A stretch of 64,000 nt of DNA from NCBI GenBank assembly GCA_903891415.1, contig CAITEH010000085.1:1-64000 (forward strand). Reading direction: 5' to 3'. Position numbers and translations under genes: made by a program. The notes under the pieces were generated by a model. It ran no database searches and was not told where the DNA came from. It saw only the letters and a list, made by a program, of their open reading frames with translations. Below are positions 51,093-62,500 of this stretch, one piece after another. The DNA comes from Candidatus Firestoneibacteriota bacterium. Its GTDB lineage: Bacteria > Oederibacteriota > D2-FULL-39-29. The stretch's first letter is position 1. Each line of letters starts with the position of its first letter.

Positions 51093-51121
51093 TTGACAAA
51101 AAAATCATATTTTGCTATAAT
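51093..51121 (+). promoter_or_regulatory. Promoter of the rpsU-dnaG-rpoD operon
   Basis: TTGACA, 17 nt ending TGC, TATAAT: full consensus plus extended -10. Confidence 0.88.
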
Positions 51122-51127
51122 CAATCA

Positions 51128-51151
51128 GTCCACTTGACGTGGGCTTTTTTC
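51128..51151 (+). promoter_or_regulatory. 5'-end hairpin with U-run in the rpsU leader (attenuator candidate)
   Basis: GTCCAC-TTGAC-GTGGGC followed by TTTTTT lies exactly where the transcript should begin, 75 nt before the rpsU start. Confidence 0.55.
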
Positions 51152-51227
51152 ATTTGGTTTATCTCTTCAAGAATCGCTTATGCTCTGTAAAAAGAACAAA
51201 AATCAAAAAAAGGAAGGGTGATATAAA

Positions 51228-51422
51228 GTGGTCGAAGTAATTGTGAAATACGATGAGTCTTTGGAATCGGCTCTGAAACGGTTTAAGAGAAAATGCCAGA
51301 CTGAAGGCATTCTTACCGAAATCAGAAAAAGAGAGTTTTACGAAAAACCGAGCGAAAAGAGAAAGAAGAAAGAAGAAGCTGCTGCCAGGAAATTAAGAAA
51401 ACGCCTCGAAAAGCTGGACTAA
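51228..51422 (+). CDS. rpsU: Ribosomal protein S21
   Basis: A 64-aa protein with a GTG start; GGAAGGGTG lies upstream. [47 protein letters not shown] is unmistakable S21, with the basic C-terminal tail. It helps mRNA-16S rRNA base pairing at initiation. First gene of the macromolecular synthesis operon. Confidence 0.97.
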   Translation: MVEVIVKYDESLESALKRFKRKCQTEGILTEIRKREFYEKPSEKRKKKEEAAARKLRKRLEKLD

Positions 51423-51437
51423 GGAGTTTTTTAGAGC

Positions 51438-51881
51438 ATGGATGTTAAAGAAAAGCTTAATGAGGACCTGAAAGCTGCAATGAAAGCCGGGGACGCGTTA
51501 AAAACTTCCACCGTGAGGATGCTTAAAGCCGCGATCAATAACGCGGAAATGGCCAAGAAAGTATCCTTTACGGATGAGGAAGTTTTTCGTGTTATCGCTG
51601 CTTCTATTAAACAGCGCAGAGATTCTATCGAACAGTATAAAAAGGGAAACAGGCCGGAGCTTGCGGCACAGGAAGAAGCAGAGCTCGTTATCCTGCAGTC
51701 CTATCTTCCGGCGCAAATGAGTGAAGAGGAATTAAGGGCTCTGGTCGCCAGAGTAATTGCTGAAACGGGCGCGGGCGCGGTTAAAGATATGGGCAAGGTC
51801 ATGGGGAAACTCATGCCGCTTCTTAAGGGCAGAGCCGAGAATTCACTGGTAAGTTCAATCGTAAAAGAAAATCTTAAATAG
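51438..51881 (+). CDS. yqeY: GatB/YqeY domain protein
   Basis: A 147-aa protein matching the YqeY family: LNEDLKAAMKAGDALKTSTVRMLKAAINNAEMAKK at the start and QSYLPAQMSEEELRALVARVIAETGA...DMGKVMGKLMPLLKGRAENSLVSSIVKENL at the end, the GatB-like tRNA-binding fold. The family follows rpsU in many bacteria. Its role is unproven; tRNA-related by homology to GatB. AAGGAG precedes the ATG. Confidence 0.94.
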   Translation: MDVKEKLNEDLKAAMKAGDALKTSTVRMLKAAINNAEMAKKVSFTDEEVFRVIAASIKQRRDSIEQYKKGNRPELAAQEEAELVILQSYLPAQMSEEELRALVARVIAETGAGAVKDMGKVMGKLMPLLKGRAENSLVSSIVKENLK

Positions 51882-51884
51882 CTC

Positions 51885-52430
51885 ATGAAAGTTTTAGGCC
51901 GCAATTTTTTCAACAGAGCTACCCGCAAGGTGGCAAAAGAGCTGCTTGGAAAGATACTGGTAAGGAAGTATCGCGGAAAAAGACTTGCCGGGCGCATTGT
52001 CGAAACAGAAGCCTACCTTGGCAAAAATGATCCGGCAAGCCATGCCTGCCGTAAGATAACACCAAGAAATATTGTGATGTTCGGCCCTCCCGGGGTTGCG
52101 TATGTGTATTTATGTTACGGGTTTCACTATATGCTGAATGCCGTAACAGAAAAAAACGGCAAAGCCGGAGCGGTACTTATAAGAGGCGTGGAACCTTTAA
52201 CGGTCCCGGCAGATAAGGCCGCGAACGGGCCCGGGAAATTAACAAAGCTGTTTAAAATAACAAAAAAACAAAATGGCAGGGTGCTTGCACTAAAGACCGG
52301 CCTTTATATCGCCTCTGACGGCATGAAACCTTTAAAAATAAGAAATACCGTAAGGATAGGCATAAAAAAAGGCGCAGAGCTGCCTTTCAGGTACTATATA
52401 GAAGGGAAGCAGCATGTCTCAGGTAAATAA
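51885..52430 (+). CDS. mpg: 3-methyladenine DNA glycosylase (AAG/Mpg family)
   Basis: A 181-aa protein. KVLGRNFFNRATRKVAKELLGKILVRKYRGKRLAGRIVETEAYLGKNDPASHACRKITPRNIVMFGPPGVAYVYLCYGFHYMLNAV is the AAG core, with catalytic Glu in ETEAY and the DNA-intercalating Tyr region. It excises alkylated purines. The gene begins 3 nt after yqeY, so it is inserted in the rpsU operon, an unusual position. Confidence 0.95.
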   Translation: MKVLGRNFFNRATRKVAKELLGKILVRKYRGKRLAGRIVETEAYLGKNDPASHACRKITPRNIVMFGPPGVAYVYLCYGFHYMLNAVTEKNGKAGAVLIRGVEPLTVPADKAANGPGKLTKLFKITKKQNGRVLALKTGLYIASDGMKPLKIRNTVRIGIKKGAELPFRYYIEGKQHVSGK

Positions 52431-52491
52431 ATTTTAGACAGCGTGTGGAACACTTTAGTAATTCTCCTGACTTCAACAAAGGATAGGAAAT

Positions 52492-53454
52492 ATGAAACTA
52501 AAAGAGCTCTACAGAGCAATTGTTGAAAATGGTATCGAAGCAGATCCGCGCGGCAGTGATTTTGTGCGCAAAGAATTGAAAAGGACCGCGGAAGAGTTTA
52601 AAGAACTTAAAGCCGAAGCCAGGAAAGATTATGACCAGGACCGGCTCTTCAATCCTTATGCGGATACAAGGGTCTTGAACGGTGAGCTGAATTCCGAGAT
52701 CAAGAAAATACTGGTAGGCATTGATATTGATTCCGGCGAGCTGGCCGTTGCCGATCTCCTCGCAAAAAAAAGCGGAAAGATAGACCTTGTTTTGACCCAC
52801 CACCCGGCGGGAAAGGCCTACGCAAATTTTTATGAAGTTATGGGCATGCAAAGCGAGATCTTTCATAAAGCGGGTGTACCTATCAATATAGCCGAAAACA
52901 CCATGGCCCCGAGAATGAAGGATGTGGAACGCAGGGTGCTTCCGGCCAACCATACCCGGGCGGTCGATACCGCAAAACTCCTGAATCTTAACCTGATGTG
53001 CGCGCATACCGCCGCGGATAATTTTGTGTCAACGTTTCTTACCGGGCTTTTTGCCGCGCGTAAACCTGAAAAAATAAAAGACCTGCTCGGTATATTAAAA
53101 GAAATTCCGGAGTATAAGCTGGCGGCCGGGAACAATGCCGGGCCCAAGATATTTTCGGGCAGTGAGAATTCGCGCTGCGGAAAGATCTTTGTTGATATGA
53201 CAGGCGGAACAGAAGGGCCGAAAGAGATCTATGAGGCAGCCGCCAAGGCCGGGATCGGGACTTTTGTCGGCATGCATTACTCTGACGAGCATAGAAAAGA
53301 ACTGGAAAAAAACTTCATAAATGTAGTTGTTGCCGGGCATATCAGCAGTGATAATCTCGGCTTAAACCTGCTTTTTGATGCAATAATAAAAAAGAACGGT
53401 AAACTTGAAATAATAGAGTGTTCCGGTTATCGCAGAGTAGCCAGGCTGAAGTAA
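52492..53454 (+). CDS. NIF3-like dinuclear metal protein
   Basis: A 320-aa protein. Metal-ligand motifs of the NIF3/YbgI family appear in order: DLVLTHHPAG (HH), CAHTAADNF (H-T-x-x-D) and GMHYSDEH with VVAGHISSDN near the C-terminus. The N-terminal 85 residues are longer than in typical YbgI, as in a NIF3 variant seen in anaerobes. Proposed roles include GTP cyclohydrolase-related or repair hydrolase activity; function unsettled. GGATAGGA lies upstream. Part of the rpsU-rpoD run. Confidence 0.85.
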   Translation: MKLKELYRAIVENGIEADPRGSDFVRKELKRTAEEFKELKAEARKDYDQDRLFNPYADTRVLNGELNSEIKKILVGIDIDSGELAVADLLAKKSGKIDLVLTHHPAGKAYANFYEVMGMQSEIFHKAGVPINIAENTMAPRMKDVERRVLPANHTRAVDTAKLLNLNLMCAHTAADNFVSTFLTGLFAARKPEKIKDLLGILKEIPEYKLAAGNNAGPKIFSGSENSRCGKIFVDMTGGTEGPKEIYEAAAKAGIGTFVGMHYSDEHRKELEKNFINVVVAGHISSDNLGLNLLFDAIIKKNGKLEIIECSGYRRVARLK

Positions 53455-53463
53455 CAGGAGTTC

Positions 53464-55248
53464 ATGGGCCTAATTCCAAGAGAAAAAATAGAACTTATTA
53501 AACAGTCTTTTGACATCGTGGATGTTGTAAGCGAGCGCGTGCAGCTGAAAAAGTCGGGCCAGAATTTTAAAGGGCTTTGTCCTTTTCATTCAGAAAAGAC
53601 CTCCTCTTTTGTGGTCAGCCCGGCAAAACAAATTTACCATTGCTTCGGCTGCGGCGAGGGCGGGAATGTTATCCAGTTCATATCTAAAATGGATAACATA
53701 AATTTTTTCGAAGCGGTAAAAGTGCTGGCGCAGAAAAAAGGCATACCGCTGGATGCAGCTGATAAAGCCGGCAAAGACGAGTTTGACGAGCTTTTTAAAG
53801 TTAACGAATTGGCGGTCAGGTACTACAAGCAGAAACTGCAGGAGAATAAAGCCGCCCGGGAGTATCTGGCGAAACGGAAATTAAGCCAGGACACGATAGA
53901 AAAATTCGGGCTGGGCTATGCTCCGGACGAGTGGGAAGGCCTGCTTAATTACGCGGGAAAGAACGGAGTTCCCGCCTTGCTTCTCGAAAAAGCCGGCCTT
54001 TGTATCAAGCGGGACAAAAAAGAAGGCCACTACGACAGGTTTCGCAACCGGATAATTTTCCCGATAGTCAGCAGTTTCGGGAAATATGTGGCGTTTGGCG
54101 CCCGGGTAATGGATGCCGGGCTTCCGAAATATATTAATTCTCCGGAAACACCGGTCTATTCAAAAGGGAAGAATCTCTATGCCTGGAATCTGGCCAGGGT
54201 CAAGATCCCGGAGGATATCGGGATAATTGTAGTAGAAGGGTACCTGGACTGTATAACCTGCCACCAGTATGGAATAACAAATACGGTGGCGACCCTGGGT
54301 ACTTCACTGACCCGGGAACAGGCCGCGCTGTTAAAAAGATACACCGATAAAGTTGTGATCGCTTATGACCTGGACGCGGCCGGGATAAATGCTTCGCTCC
54401 GCGGCATTGCCGTTCTGGTGGAGGCCGGCCTGGATGTAAAAGTGGCCGTTTTTACCGGCAGTAAAGACCCGGATGAATATCTCAATGTGCACGGGAAAGA
54501 CGCTTTTTCCGGGAAGGTCAAAGAGGCCAAGAGCATAGTTGATTTCTGGCTGGACAGCGTAAAGCCGGAGGCGCTTTCCGATCTCAAGGGTAAATTAAAT
54601 ATTTTTAATCAAATGCTTCCGGTGATCTCCGCTGTTAATGATGACGCCAGAAGAGCGGAATATAAAAAGGCCATAGCCGGCAGGATGAATTTGCCGGAGA
54701 AAGTTATCAACGAAGCAATAGAAAAGCATTATGAGAAAATATATAATATGGCCCCGGCCGGCAAAAATATCGCGGTTACAGCGGGGAAAAAAATAAGGCC
54801 GCCGGTTTCCAGGACTGAGCTTACCGAAAAGCAGCTTCTTATTCTGGCTTTGAGCGATATAGAAACTGCAAAAAGAGTAAAGAAAGAAGTGTTTCCGGAG
54901 GACTTTAATAACGGCTCAATAAGGCGCATAATTGAGCTTCTTTTTGAATATTGCGAGAAAAAAAATATACTGGATTATACGGCCATGGTCGAAGAACTTG
55001 ACGGAGAAACGCGCCGTTTGTTCACCGAACTTATACTGGATAAAGTGGAGTATTCTTCAGAGAGCCGGACGCAGGCCGAGAAGGACCTTATAGAGGCCAT
55101 CAGGAACGGCAGGATCGAGAAACGCCTTAAAGAACTAGAGGTGGAGATAAAAAAACTTAATAGAGGTGACGGGGACAAGGATCTGGTAAATGAATATCTT
55201 CAGCTCCAGCGTCATTTAAAAGGCAAGAAGGTTAAGGGGGAAAAGTGA
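53464..55248 (+). CDS. dnaG: DNA primase
   Basis: A 594-aa protein. The CHC2 zinc domain reads [35 protein letters not shown]. The TOPRIM domain has [15 protein letters not shown] (catalytic Glu) and [10 protein letters not shown] with DPDEYL (acidic triad). The C-terminal helicase-binding region (about 440-594) is helical and charged. It makes RNA primers for replication. CAGGAG precedes the ATG; the stop overlaps the rpoD GTG (GTGA). Confidence 0.97.
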   Translation: MGLIPREKIELIKQSFDIVDVVSERVQLKKSGQNFKGLCPFHSEKTSSFVVSPAKQIYHCFGCGEGGNVIQFISKMDNINFFEAVKVLAQKKGIPLDAADKAGKDEFDELFKVNELAVRYYKQKLQENKAAREYLAKRKLSQDTIEKFGLGYAPDEWEGLLNYAGKNGVPALLLEKAGLCIKRDKKEGHYDRFRNRIIFPIVSSFGKYVAFGARVMDAGLPKYINSPETPVYSKGKNLYAWNLARVKIPEDIGIIVVEGYLDCITCHQYGITNTVATLGTSLTREQAALLKRYTDKVVIAYDLDAAGINASLRGIAVLVEAGLDVKVAVFTGSKDPDEYLNVHGKDAFSGKVKEAKSIVDFWLDSVKPEALSDLKGKLNIFNQMLPVISAVNDDARRAEYKKAIAGRMNLPEKVINEAIEKHYEKIYNMAPAGKNIAVTAGKKIRPPVSRTELTEKQLLILALSDIETAKRVKKEVFPEDFNNGSIRRIIELLFEYCEKKNILDYTAMVEELDGETRRLFTELILDKVEYSSESRTQAEKDLIEAIRNGRIEKRLKELEVEIKKLNRGDGDKDLVNEYLQLQRHLKGKKVKGEK

Positions 55249-56969
55249 AAGAATCGGCAAAAGCAGTGAAATTATCCAAACTTAAACTGAAAAAAAATGA
55301 AGTGGAAAAACTTCTTATAGAAAAGGGGAAAGAAAAAGGTTATTTAACCTACCAGGAAGTCAATGAGATCATTCCCGAAGATGTTATTTCCCCGGAAGAA
55401 ATAGATAATCTGCTTACCAAGCTGGATGAAATGGACATTAATATAGTTGATGCTCCCAAAGAGGAGAAAGTCCCGGACCTGCATCTTACGGCCTCCTCGG
55501 ATATAGCTATTGATGATCCTATCCGGCTCTACCTGCGTTCCATGGGCCAGATCTCCATACTCGCGCGGGCTGAGGAACTCAGTTTAGCCGAAGAAATAGA
55601 AAAAGCCGAAGAAGAAATAGATAAGATCCTCTTTCAATCGCCCAGTATTCTGGAAAAATTCAAGACCATGGCCAACGAAGTGCTCGAAAGCAGCCGGGGC
55701 ATTCATGAGTTAATGAATATAGACGCGGAAGGGGAGATAAGCAACCGTATCGTAAAAAAGTACAAGAAAAAGCTGCGGGATGCCTTAAAAAAGATCAGGC
55801 AGGAAGAAACCAGGATAGAACTTATCAACAGCCGCCTGAAAAAGAAGTCCATCAATGACAGGCAAAGAGCTTCTCTTGAAGAGAAAAAAATAGTCGGCCT
55901 TGAGAAGATCGTGGAAGCGGTCATTGAACTGGACCTTAATACCGAAGAAAAAAAGGGCATGATAGATAAGGTCAAAACTATGACCTCGCAGATCCATGCT
56001 TTTGAACGGGAAATAGAAGGGGTAATTAAGGCCTGCGGTTTGACCAAGGAAGAACTGAGAAAAGTATTTAATTCCAAAAAAGTCAGCAGTTCCTGCAAGT
56101 ACGGGGTAAAAGAACTTTGCGAGAATTACAAGCTGATAACGGTCAAAGAGAAAAATATAAAACAAATTGCGGATGAATCGGCGAGTACGGCTTCCAAAAT
56201 AAAAGCAGATACGCGCCTTATTACCGAGAATGAATTTCGGGCTTATAACGCCAAGATGAAGCTTGTGAAGGCCAATCTCCGCCTGGTTGTGTCAATCGCG
56301 AAAAAATATACCAATAGAGGCCTGCATTTCCTTGACCTTATTCAGGAGGGAAATATCGGGCTTATGCGGGCGGTCGACAAATTTGAATACAAACGCGGCT
56401 ATAAATTCTCAACTTACGCGACCTGGTGGATAAGACAGGCCATAACCAGGGCTATAGCTGATCAGGGCCGGACCATAAGAGTCCCGGTGCATATGATAGA
56501 AACGCTTAATAAATTAATAAAGAATTACAGGGAGCTGGTACAGAAACTCGGGCGGGACCCGCTGCCGGAAGAAGTTGCCAAAAAAATGGGCTTGCCGGTG
56601 GAAAAGATCAGAGAGGTCTTGAAGATCGCCCAGGAACCCATTTCCCTGGAAACTCCCATTGGCGAGGACAAAGACGGCCATCTGGGAGACATTATCGAGG
56701 ACAAGGAAGTGGTCTCTCCCGCGACAGCCGCGGCACACATGATCCTGCAGGAACAGCTGGAAAAAGTCCTGATCACGTTAAAAAGCAGGGAGGCGGAAGT
56801 GATCCGCCTGCGTTTTGGCATTAATAAACCGTACCCCTACACGCTCGAAGAAGTCGGCAATATTTTTAATATTACCAGAGAGCGGGTGAGACAGATAGAG
56901 GCCAAGGCGCTGAGAAAACTCAGGCACCCCATAAGGGCCAAGTTCCTTAAGGGGTTCATGGAACAGTAA
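55245..56969 (+). CDS. rpoD: RNA polymerase sigma factor RpoD (sigma-70)
   Basis: A 574-aa protein with a GTG start, coupled to dnaG. Region 1.1 occupies about 1-85, region 1.2 is [30 protein letters not shown], and a non-conserved region of about 200 residues follows. Regions 2.1-2.4 run from [83 protein letters not shown], and region 4.2 is [30 protein letters not shown]. It should recognise the TTGACA/TATAAT promoters listed here. Confidence 0.98.
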   Translation: MKESAKAVKLSKLKLKKNEVEKLLIEKGKEKGYLTYQEVNEIIPEDVISPEEIDNLLTKLDEMDINIVDAPKEEKVPDLHLTASSDIAIDDPIRLYLRSMGQISILARAEELSLAEEIEKAEEEIDKILFQSPSILEKFKTMANEVLESSRGIHELMNIDAEGEISNRIVKKYKKKLRDALKKIRQEETRIELINSRLKKKSINDRQRASLEEKKIVGLEKIVEAVIELDLNTEEKKGMIDKVKTMTSQIHAFEREIEGVIKACGLTKEELRKVFNSKKVSSSCKYGVKELCENYKLITVKEKNIKQIADESASTASKIKADTRLITENEFRAYNAKMKLVKANLRLVVSIAKKYTNRGLHFLDLIQEGNIGLMRAVDKFEYKRGYKFSTYATWWIRQAITRAIADQGRTIRVPVHMIETLNKLIKNYRELVQKLGRDPLPEEVAKKMGLPVEKIREVLKIAQEPISLETPIGEDKDGHLGDIIEDKEVVSPATAAAHMILQEQLEKVLITLKSREAEVIRLRFGINKPYPYTLEEVGNIFNITRERVRQIEAKALRKLRHPIRAKFLKGFMEQ

Positions 56970-56994
56970 TAATAAAAAGTACCGCAAGGGTAAG

Positions 56995-58074
56995 ATGACC
57001 TCAAAAGAGCTCATAACCACCATACTGAATAGAAAAGCCGCGGAAAGATTCGGTATTTTTGAACATTTCTGGCCTGAAACTATCCGGGACTACTGGACAA
57101 AAGAAGGCTTCCCGGCAAAGACAGATCAGGCTGATTATTTTGACTATGATATTGCCCACGCGGGCGGCTGGTTTGATGTTACTTCCTTTCCCGGAAAAAA
57201 AGAAATACTTGAGCAAACCGAAGAATGGGAAATAATCAAAAATGGCAACGGAGCTTCGGTAAAGCTCTGGAGGCACAAATCAGGCACGCCCGAACATATC
57301 GGGTTTGAAATGACCGGCAGGGAAATATGGGAAAAGACCTATCGCGAGCCGCTGCTTGCTCTTGATAAAAACAGGCTGGATCTCCCGGGCATGAAGCAGA
57401 ACCTTGAGAAAGCCAGGAAGACCGGTAAGTTCACCGTTTTTGGAAATTTTTTTATTTTCGAACTGATGAGGAATACGATAGGGGATGAGCATTTTCTTCC
57501 TGCAATGCTCCTTGAACCCGGATGGCTCAAAGATTTTTGCCAGGTTTATACCGATTTTTACATCCGGCATTATGAAATGATCTTCAGGGAAGCCGGGCTC
57601 CCGGACGGAATGTTCATTTATGAGGATCTGGGGTATAAGAACGGGTTATTTTGTTCTCCCGCGGCTTTGAAAGAGCTGGTAACTCCTTACCATAAAAGAC
57701 TGGTGAATTATTTTAAAGATCACGGGCTTCCGGTGATCCTGCATTCGTGCGGGGACGTGAGGCGGGCCCTGCCGTCAATTTTAGAAGCGGGCTTTGACTG
57801 CCTCCAGCCGATGGAAGCCAAAGCGAATATGAATGTGCTTGAGCTGGCAAAAGAATATTCCGGAAAAATAGCTTTTATGGGAAATATTGACGTAACCGTG
57901 CTGAATACCAATAATAAGGCTGCCGTGAAACAGGAGATAGAATATAAACTGAAAGCACTAAAAAAACTGAAAGCACCCTACGTGTTCCACAGCGATCATT
58001 CCATACCTCCTGATGTGCGGTTTGAAACCTATAAATACGCGCTTGAAGTTTATAAAGCTAATTGCAGGTTATGA
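56995..58074 (+). CDS. Uroporphyrinogen decarboxylase-family protein (MtaA/CmuA-like)
   Basis: A 359-aa TIM-barrel protein of the URO-D superfamily: [96 protein letters not shown]. The H-x-C-G segment supplies zinc ligands in the methyltransferase branch (MtaA, CmuA), and the Arg-rich N-terminal motif of true HemE is missing, so it is more likely a corrinoid-linked methyltransferase than HemE. No corrinoid protein gene is adjacent. It starts 25 nt after rpoD. Confidence 0.82.
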   Translation: MTSKELITTILNRKAAERFGIFEHFWPETIRDYWTKEGFPAKTDQADYFDYDIAHAGGWFDVTSFPGKKEILEQTEEWEIIKNGNGASVKLWRHKSGTPEHIGFEMTGREIWEKTYREPLLALDKNRLDLPGMKQNLEKARKTGKFTVFGNFFIFELMRNTIGDEHFLPAMLLEPGWLKDFCQVYTDFYIRHYEMIFREAGLPDGMFIYEDLGYKNGLFCSPAALKELVTPYHKRLVNYFKDHGLPVILHSCGDVRRALPSILEAGFDCLQPMEAKANMNVLELAKEYSGKIAFMGNIDVTVLNTNNKAAVKQEIEYKLKALKKLKAPYVFHSDHSIPPDVRFETYKYALEVYKANCRL

Positions 58075-58081
58075 GACCTAT

Positions 58082-58603
58082 ATGAAAAGACTGGGGTTAA
58101 TTTTATTCAGCTGCCTGCTCTTTTACGGTTGTGAAGATAAAGAGGCAAATATGCAAAAACCAAAGCCGGGAAAAGTTGATATTTTTAATTTTGAAACCGG
58201 AAAAGTTGATACAGTTGACAAAGTCGTTCCTACCGCGGAACAATTAAAGGAACTTCCTGCGGATGTCTGCTATGTTGTAAGAGATAAAGGCACAGAAGCG
58301 CCTTTTACGGGGAAATTTTACAATAACCATGCTAAAGGCGTCTATAAATGCGTTGTTTGTAAAACGGATCTGTTTGTTTCTGACACAAAATTTGAGTCAG
58401 GCACCGGCTGGCCAAGTTTTTTTCAGCCGGTTTCAGAACTGAATATTAAGACCGTTAAAGATACCAGCCACGGTATGGAAAGAAGTGAAGTTGTTTGTGC
58501 CCGGTGCGGAGCCCATCTGGGACATGTTTTTGATGACGGGCCCAAACCTACGGGAAAACGCTACTGCATGAACTCAGTTTCTTTATTTTTTGTGAAACAT
58601 TAA
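58082..58603 (+). CDS. msrB: Peptide-methionine (R)-S-oxide reductase, lipoprotein form
   Basis: The ATG at 58082 gives 173 aa with a lipoprotein signal ([19 protein letters not shown]; lipobox FYGC); the track start at 58013 lies inside the previous gene. The MsrB domain has zinc pairs CVVC and CARC ([15 protein letters not shown]), [10 protein letters not shown], and the catalytic Cys in RYCMNSVSL. It repairs oxidised methionine in envelope proteins, anchored to a membrane. A 7-nt gap to the upstream gene and a weak RBS suggest coupling. Confidence 0.93.
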   Translation: MKRLGLILFSCLLFYGCEDKEANMQKPKPGKVDIFNFETGKVDTVDKVVPTAEQLKELPADVCYVVRDKGTEAPFTGKFYNNHAKGVYKCVVCKTDLFVSDTKFESGTGWPSFFQPVSELNIKTVKDTSHGMERSEVVCARCGAHLGHVFDDGPKPTGKRYCMNSVSLFFVKH

Positions 58604-58646
58604 AGACGACCGGTCCCGGAACCTGCCTGCCTTTCCAAATCAGATA

Positions 58647-58675
58647 TTGACTTTAATATACCTTTGTGCAATAAT
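58647..58675 (+). promoter_or_regulatory. Promoter of the YHS-domain gene
   Basis: TTGACT, 17 nt ending TGC, AATAAT. Confidence 0.65.
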
Positions 58676-58702
58676 AAAATGACTTTTTTTGGGAGGTCTT
58701 TT

Positions 58703-59503
58703 ATGAAAAAAGCAGGACTTTTAAGCTCCATGATAAGCCTTATTTGCTTATTAATGACCGGAACCGGCTTTGCGGGTATTATGGCGCGGCCGGCAGACAC
58801 TATATGCGCTGTCACGGGGGCGCCTCTTAAAGTTAACGATGCAACACCCTTCAGTAAGTATAATAATGATTATTATTATTTTCTAAGCAACAGTGAAAAA
58901 GCGCAGTTCGACAGTAATCCCTTTAAATTTGCAAAAAATATGGATACCTGCCAGGTTTGCGGCAAACAGGAGAGAAAGACCAGAGGCAAATCCTCCTTTC
59001 TGGACTATAGCTACAACGGAAAAAGCTACCATTTTTGCACGCTTATTCACTGTGAGGAATTTCAAAAAGACCCCGGAAAATACATCAGGGGAGGGGAGTC
59101 TTATTCGACCAGGCCGGTTGGAAAGTATAAGGCAAAAAGTACTGTTAAGGCCGGGCTTAAGGATAAGAAGAAGGATGCGACTGAAGATGTCGAAGTCTTG
59201 ACCGAAGAAGCTCCGGCGGTAACTCCGGAGAAAAAACCGGCGATCTTAGGAACAGAGAAAAAGCTCCCGGAAGTAAAGCCGCCTTTGGCCGAGGTAACAA
59301 ATGAGAAGGGCGTGACTGCCGTGGAGAAAAAGGAACCAAAAAATATCCAGGAAATTAAACCGCCTGTTCCGGCTGTGACAAATGAAGCCGTGAAAACTGC
59401 CGCACCGGCTCCCGCGGCTTTAAGCAAACCGGCGGCGGAAAAGACCAAAGCTCCCAAAAAACCGGTAACGATGGAATTTGAAGATACCATTGTTGAAGAG
59501 TAG
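58703..59503 (+). CDS. Exported tandem YHS-like domain protein with low-complexity tail
   Basis: Start at 58703, 7 nt after GGGAGG (266 aa). A signal peptide (LLSSMISLICLLMTGTGFAG) is followed by two YHS-like modules: TICAVTGAPLKVNDATPFSKYNNDYYYFLSNSEKAQFDSNPFKF (about 30-75) and DTCQVCGKQ...LDYSYNGKSYHFCTLIHCEEFQKDPGKYI (about 77-130). Such domains bind metals or sit beside metal enzymes. The last 130 residues are a Lys/Pro/Ala/Val-rich linker with repeated KPP(L/V)xxVTNE. The envelope location next to MsrB may indicate redox or metal handling; function unknown. Confidence 0.72.
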   Translation: MKKAGLLSSMISLICLLMTGTGFAGIMARPADTICAVTGAPLKVNDATPFSKYNNDYYYFLSNSEKAQFDSNPFKFAKNMDTCQVCGKQERKTRGKSSFLDYSYNGKSYHFCTLIHCEEFQKDPGKYIRGGESYSTRPVGKYKAKSTVKAGLKDKKKDATEDVEVLTEEAPAVTPEKKPAILGTEKKLPEVKPPLAEVTNEKGVTAVEKKEPKNIQEIKPPVPAVTNEAVKTAAPAPAALSKPAAEKTKAPKKPVTMEFEDTIVEE

Positions 59504-59529
59504 GGATCTTTTAGAGTAAATGGAAACCT

Positions 59530-59566
59530 ACACCGTCCGTCCCTGAAAAGGCGGGCGGTGTTTTTA
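59530..59566 (+). terminator. Rho-independent terminator before carB
   Basis: A 10-bp stem ACACCGTCCG/CGGGCGGTGT (one G-T pair), 12-nt loop, then TTTTTA. Confidence 0.88.
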
Positions 59567-59584
59567 TGAAGAGGGCTTTATAAA

Positions 59585-62500
59585 ATGCCAAAGCGCACTG
59601 ATATAAAAAAGATACTGCTTATCGGGTCCGGGCCTATTGTCATCGGCCAGGCGTGCGAGTTTGATTATTCCGGTACGCAGGCCTGCAAAGCGCTTAAAGA
59701 AGAAGGCTACGAAGTTGTCCTGGTAAATAGTAATCCTGCCACAATAATGACCGACCCGGAATTTGCCGACCGCACGTATATTGAACCTGTCACCGCCGAA
59801 ATGGTCGCGAAAATAATAGAAAAAGAACGCCCGGACGCGCTACTACCCACTATAGGCGGCCAGACGGGGCTGAATGTCGCGGTTGAACTTGCGGAAAGCG
59901 GGATCCTGGCAAGATATAATGTTGAATTGATAGGCGCAAAGATCGAAGCCATAAAAAAAGCGGAAGACCGGATGCTTTTCAAGGCGGCGGTAGAAAAGAT
60001 AGGTTTAAGCGTTCCCTTGAGTTTCGCGGCTTACAGCTCCGAAGATGCCGAAAAGTATTCAAAAGAACTCGGGTTTCCTGTCATCATCCGCCCCGCTTTT
60101 ACACTCGGCGGTTCAGGCAGCAGTATTGCCTATAACATGGAAGAACTTAAAGATAAGGTCAAGTTTGGAGTTGAAGCCAGCATGATCGGCCAGGTCCTGC
60201 TCGAGCAGTCCATAATCGGCTGGAAAGAATATGAACTGGAAGTCATGCGGGACCTTAAAGATAATGTCGTAATAATCTGTCCTATAGAGAACTTTGATCC
60301 CATGGGGATACATACCGGCGATTCCATAACAGTTGCTCCCGCCCAGACTTTGTCCGATAAGGAATACCAGGTCCTGCGTGACGCCTCCATAGCCATCATG
60401 CGGGAAATAGGCGTGGACACCGGAGGCAGTAATGTTCAGTTCGGCATCAATCCCGCTAACGGTAAAGTGGTTGTTATAGAAATGAACCCCAGGGTTTCCA
60501 GAAGTTCCGCCCTGGCCTCAAAAGCTACAGGTTTTCCCATTGCTAAGATCGCGGCCAAACTGGCGGTAGGTTTTACGCTGGATGAGATCCCCAATGATAT
60601 CACCAAATATACCTATGCCGCGTTTGAACCTACTATTGATTATGTGGTTACAAAGATCCCCCGCTGGACCTTTGAAAAATTCCCCGGGGCTGACGATATT
60701 CTCGGAACCCAGATGAAATCCGTGGGCGAAGTTATGGCCATAGGCCGGACCTTTAAGGAGTCGTTTCAAAAGGCCATAAGGTCCCTGGAAATAGATAAAT
60801 ACAGCTTGTACTGGAGCGGGCCCAAACCGACAAAAGAACAGATAACAGAGAAACTCCGCACGCCGAATTGCGACCGGCTGTATTTTATCAGAGAGGCACT
60901 AAAGAATGATTTCAGCCTGGAGGAGATATTTAATTTAACCAGGATAGATAAATGGTTTTTAAGCAACTTAAAAGAACTTGTGGATATGGAAGCGGTGATA
61001 ATTAAGGCCGGCAAGAATAAAAAGCAGCTTCCGGATGTTATTAAAGAAGCAAAAAAATACGGTTTTTCTGACCGCTATCTGGCGAAACTGCTCGGTATGG
61101 AAGAGGCAAAACTGCGGGCCCTGCGCCTGAAGCATGGCATAAAACCGGTCTATAAAATGGTGGATACCTGCGCCGCGGAGTTTGAGGCCTTTACGCCTTA
61201 TCTTTATTCCACATACGAAGAGGAAGAGGAAGCCCTGCCGACAAAAAATAAAAAAATAGCAATTCTGGGGGGAGGGCCCAACCGGATCGGACAGGGAATT
61301 GAGTTTGACTACTGTTGCGTGCACGCGGCCTTTGCCTTAAGAGAAGACGGTTATGAGGTCATAATGATAAATTGCAATCCCGAGACGGTTTCTACCGATT
61401 ATGATACCTCCGACCGGCTGTATTTTGAACCTTTAACCCTGGAAGATACCCTGCATATCCTTAAAAGGGAAAAACCGGACGGGGTCATAGTCCAGTTTGG
61501 CGGGCAGACACCTCTTAAACTGGCGCTTCCGCTTTTTAAAGAGAAGATAAAAATAATCGGTACCAGCCCTAAAAGCATAGATGCGGCGGAGGATAGAAAA
61601 CTCTTCGGGGCTATTTTGAATAAATTAAAGATACCGCAGCCGGAGAACGGCACCGCCCGCAATTTGAAAGATGCGCTCAAAGTAGCCCGGCGGATCGGCT
61701 TTCCGGTGCTTGTGCGGCCGTCCTATGTTCTTGGCGGAAGAGCGATGGAGATAGTCTACGATGAAGAGAGCATGGTGAATTTTGTTAAAATGGCTCTTGA
61801 GGTATCCGGAAAACATCCTGTACTTATAGATAAATTCCTGGAAGATGCCGGGGAGATAGATGTGGACGCGGTCTGCGACGGTGAGACCACCGTTATCTGC
61901 GGAATAATGGAGCATATAGAAGAAGCGGGCATTCACTCCGGAGATTCGGCCTGCGTCATCCCTGCTTTTTCACTTGCTGAAAACCAGCTGGCCACCATAA
62001 GAAAATACACCTGTGCCCTGGCTAAAGAGCTCAAAGTCATAGGGCTTATGAACATTCAGTATGCCTACAAAGGGGACACCATCTATGTGCTGGAGGTCAA
62101 CCCGAGAGCTTCAAGGACCGTGCCTTTTGTTTCTAAAGCCACAGGAATACCCTGGGCCAAGGTGGCAGCCCGGATCATGACGGGCCAAAAACTGAAAAAA
62201 ATGGGCCTCACCGGAGAAATTCAATCAAAACATTTTTCCGTCAAAGAATCGGTCTTTCCTTTCGGGAAATTTCCGGGTGTGGATTCCGTGCTGGGGCCGG
62301 AAATGAAATCGACCGGCGAGGTAATGGGCATTGATGCTGATTTTGGCCGTGCTTTCGCAAAATCCCAGATGGCGGCGGGTTCCGCGCTTCCCGTTAAAGG
62401 CAAGGTCTTCATAAGTGTCAAGAACAAAGATAAGCGGAATATAATATATGTGGCCAAACTGCTTGTGGACCTGGGTTTTAAGCTTGTGGCCACCGGCGGT

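Noticed and set aside
51013-51124. N-terminal extension of the PBP1A ORF
   Set aside because: It lies upstream of the deduced -10 box and overlaps the divergent rpsU promoter, so it is not transcribed.
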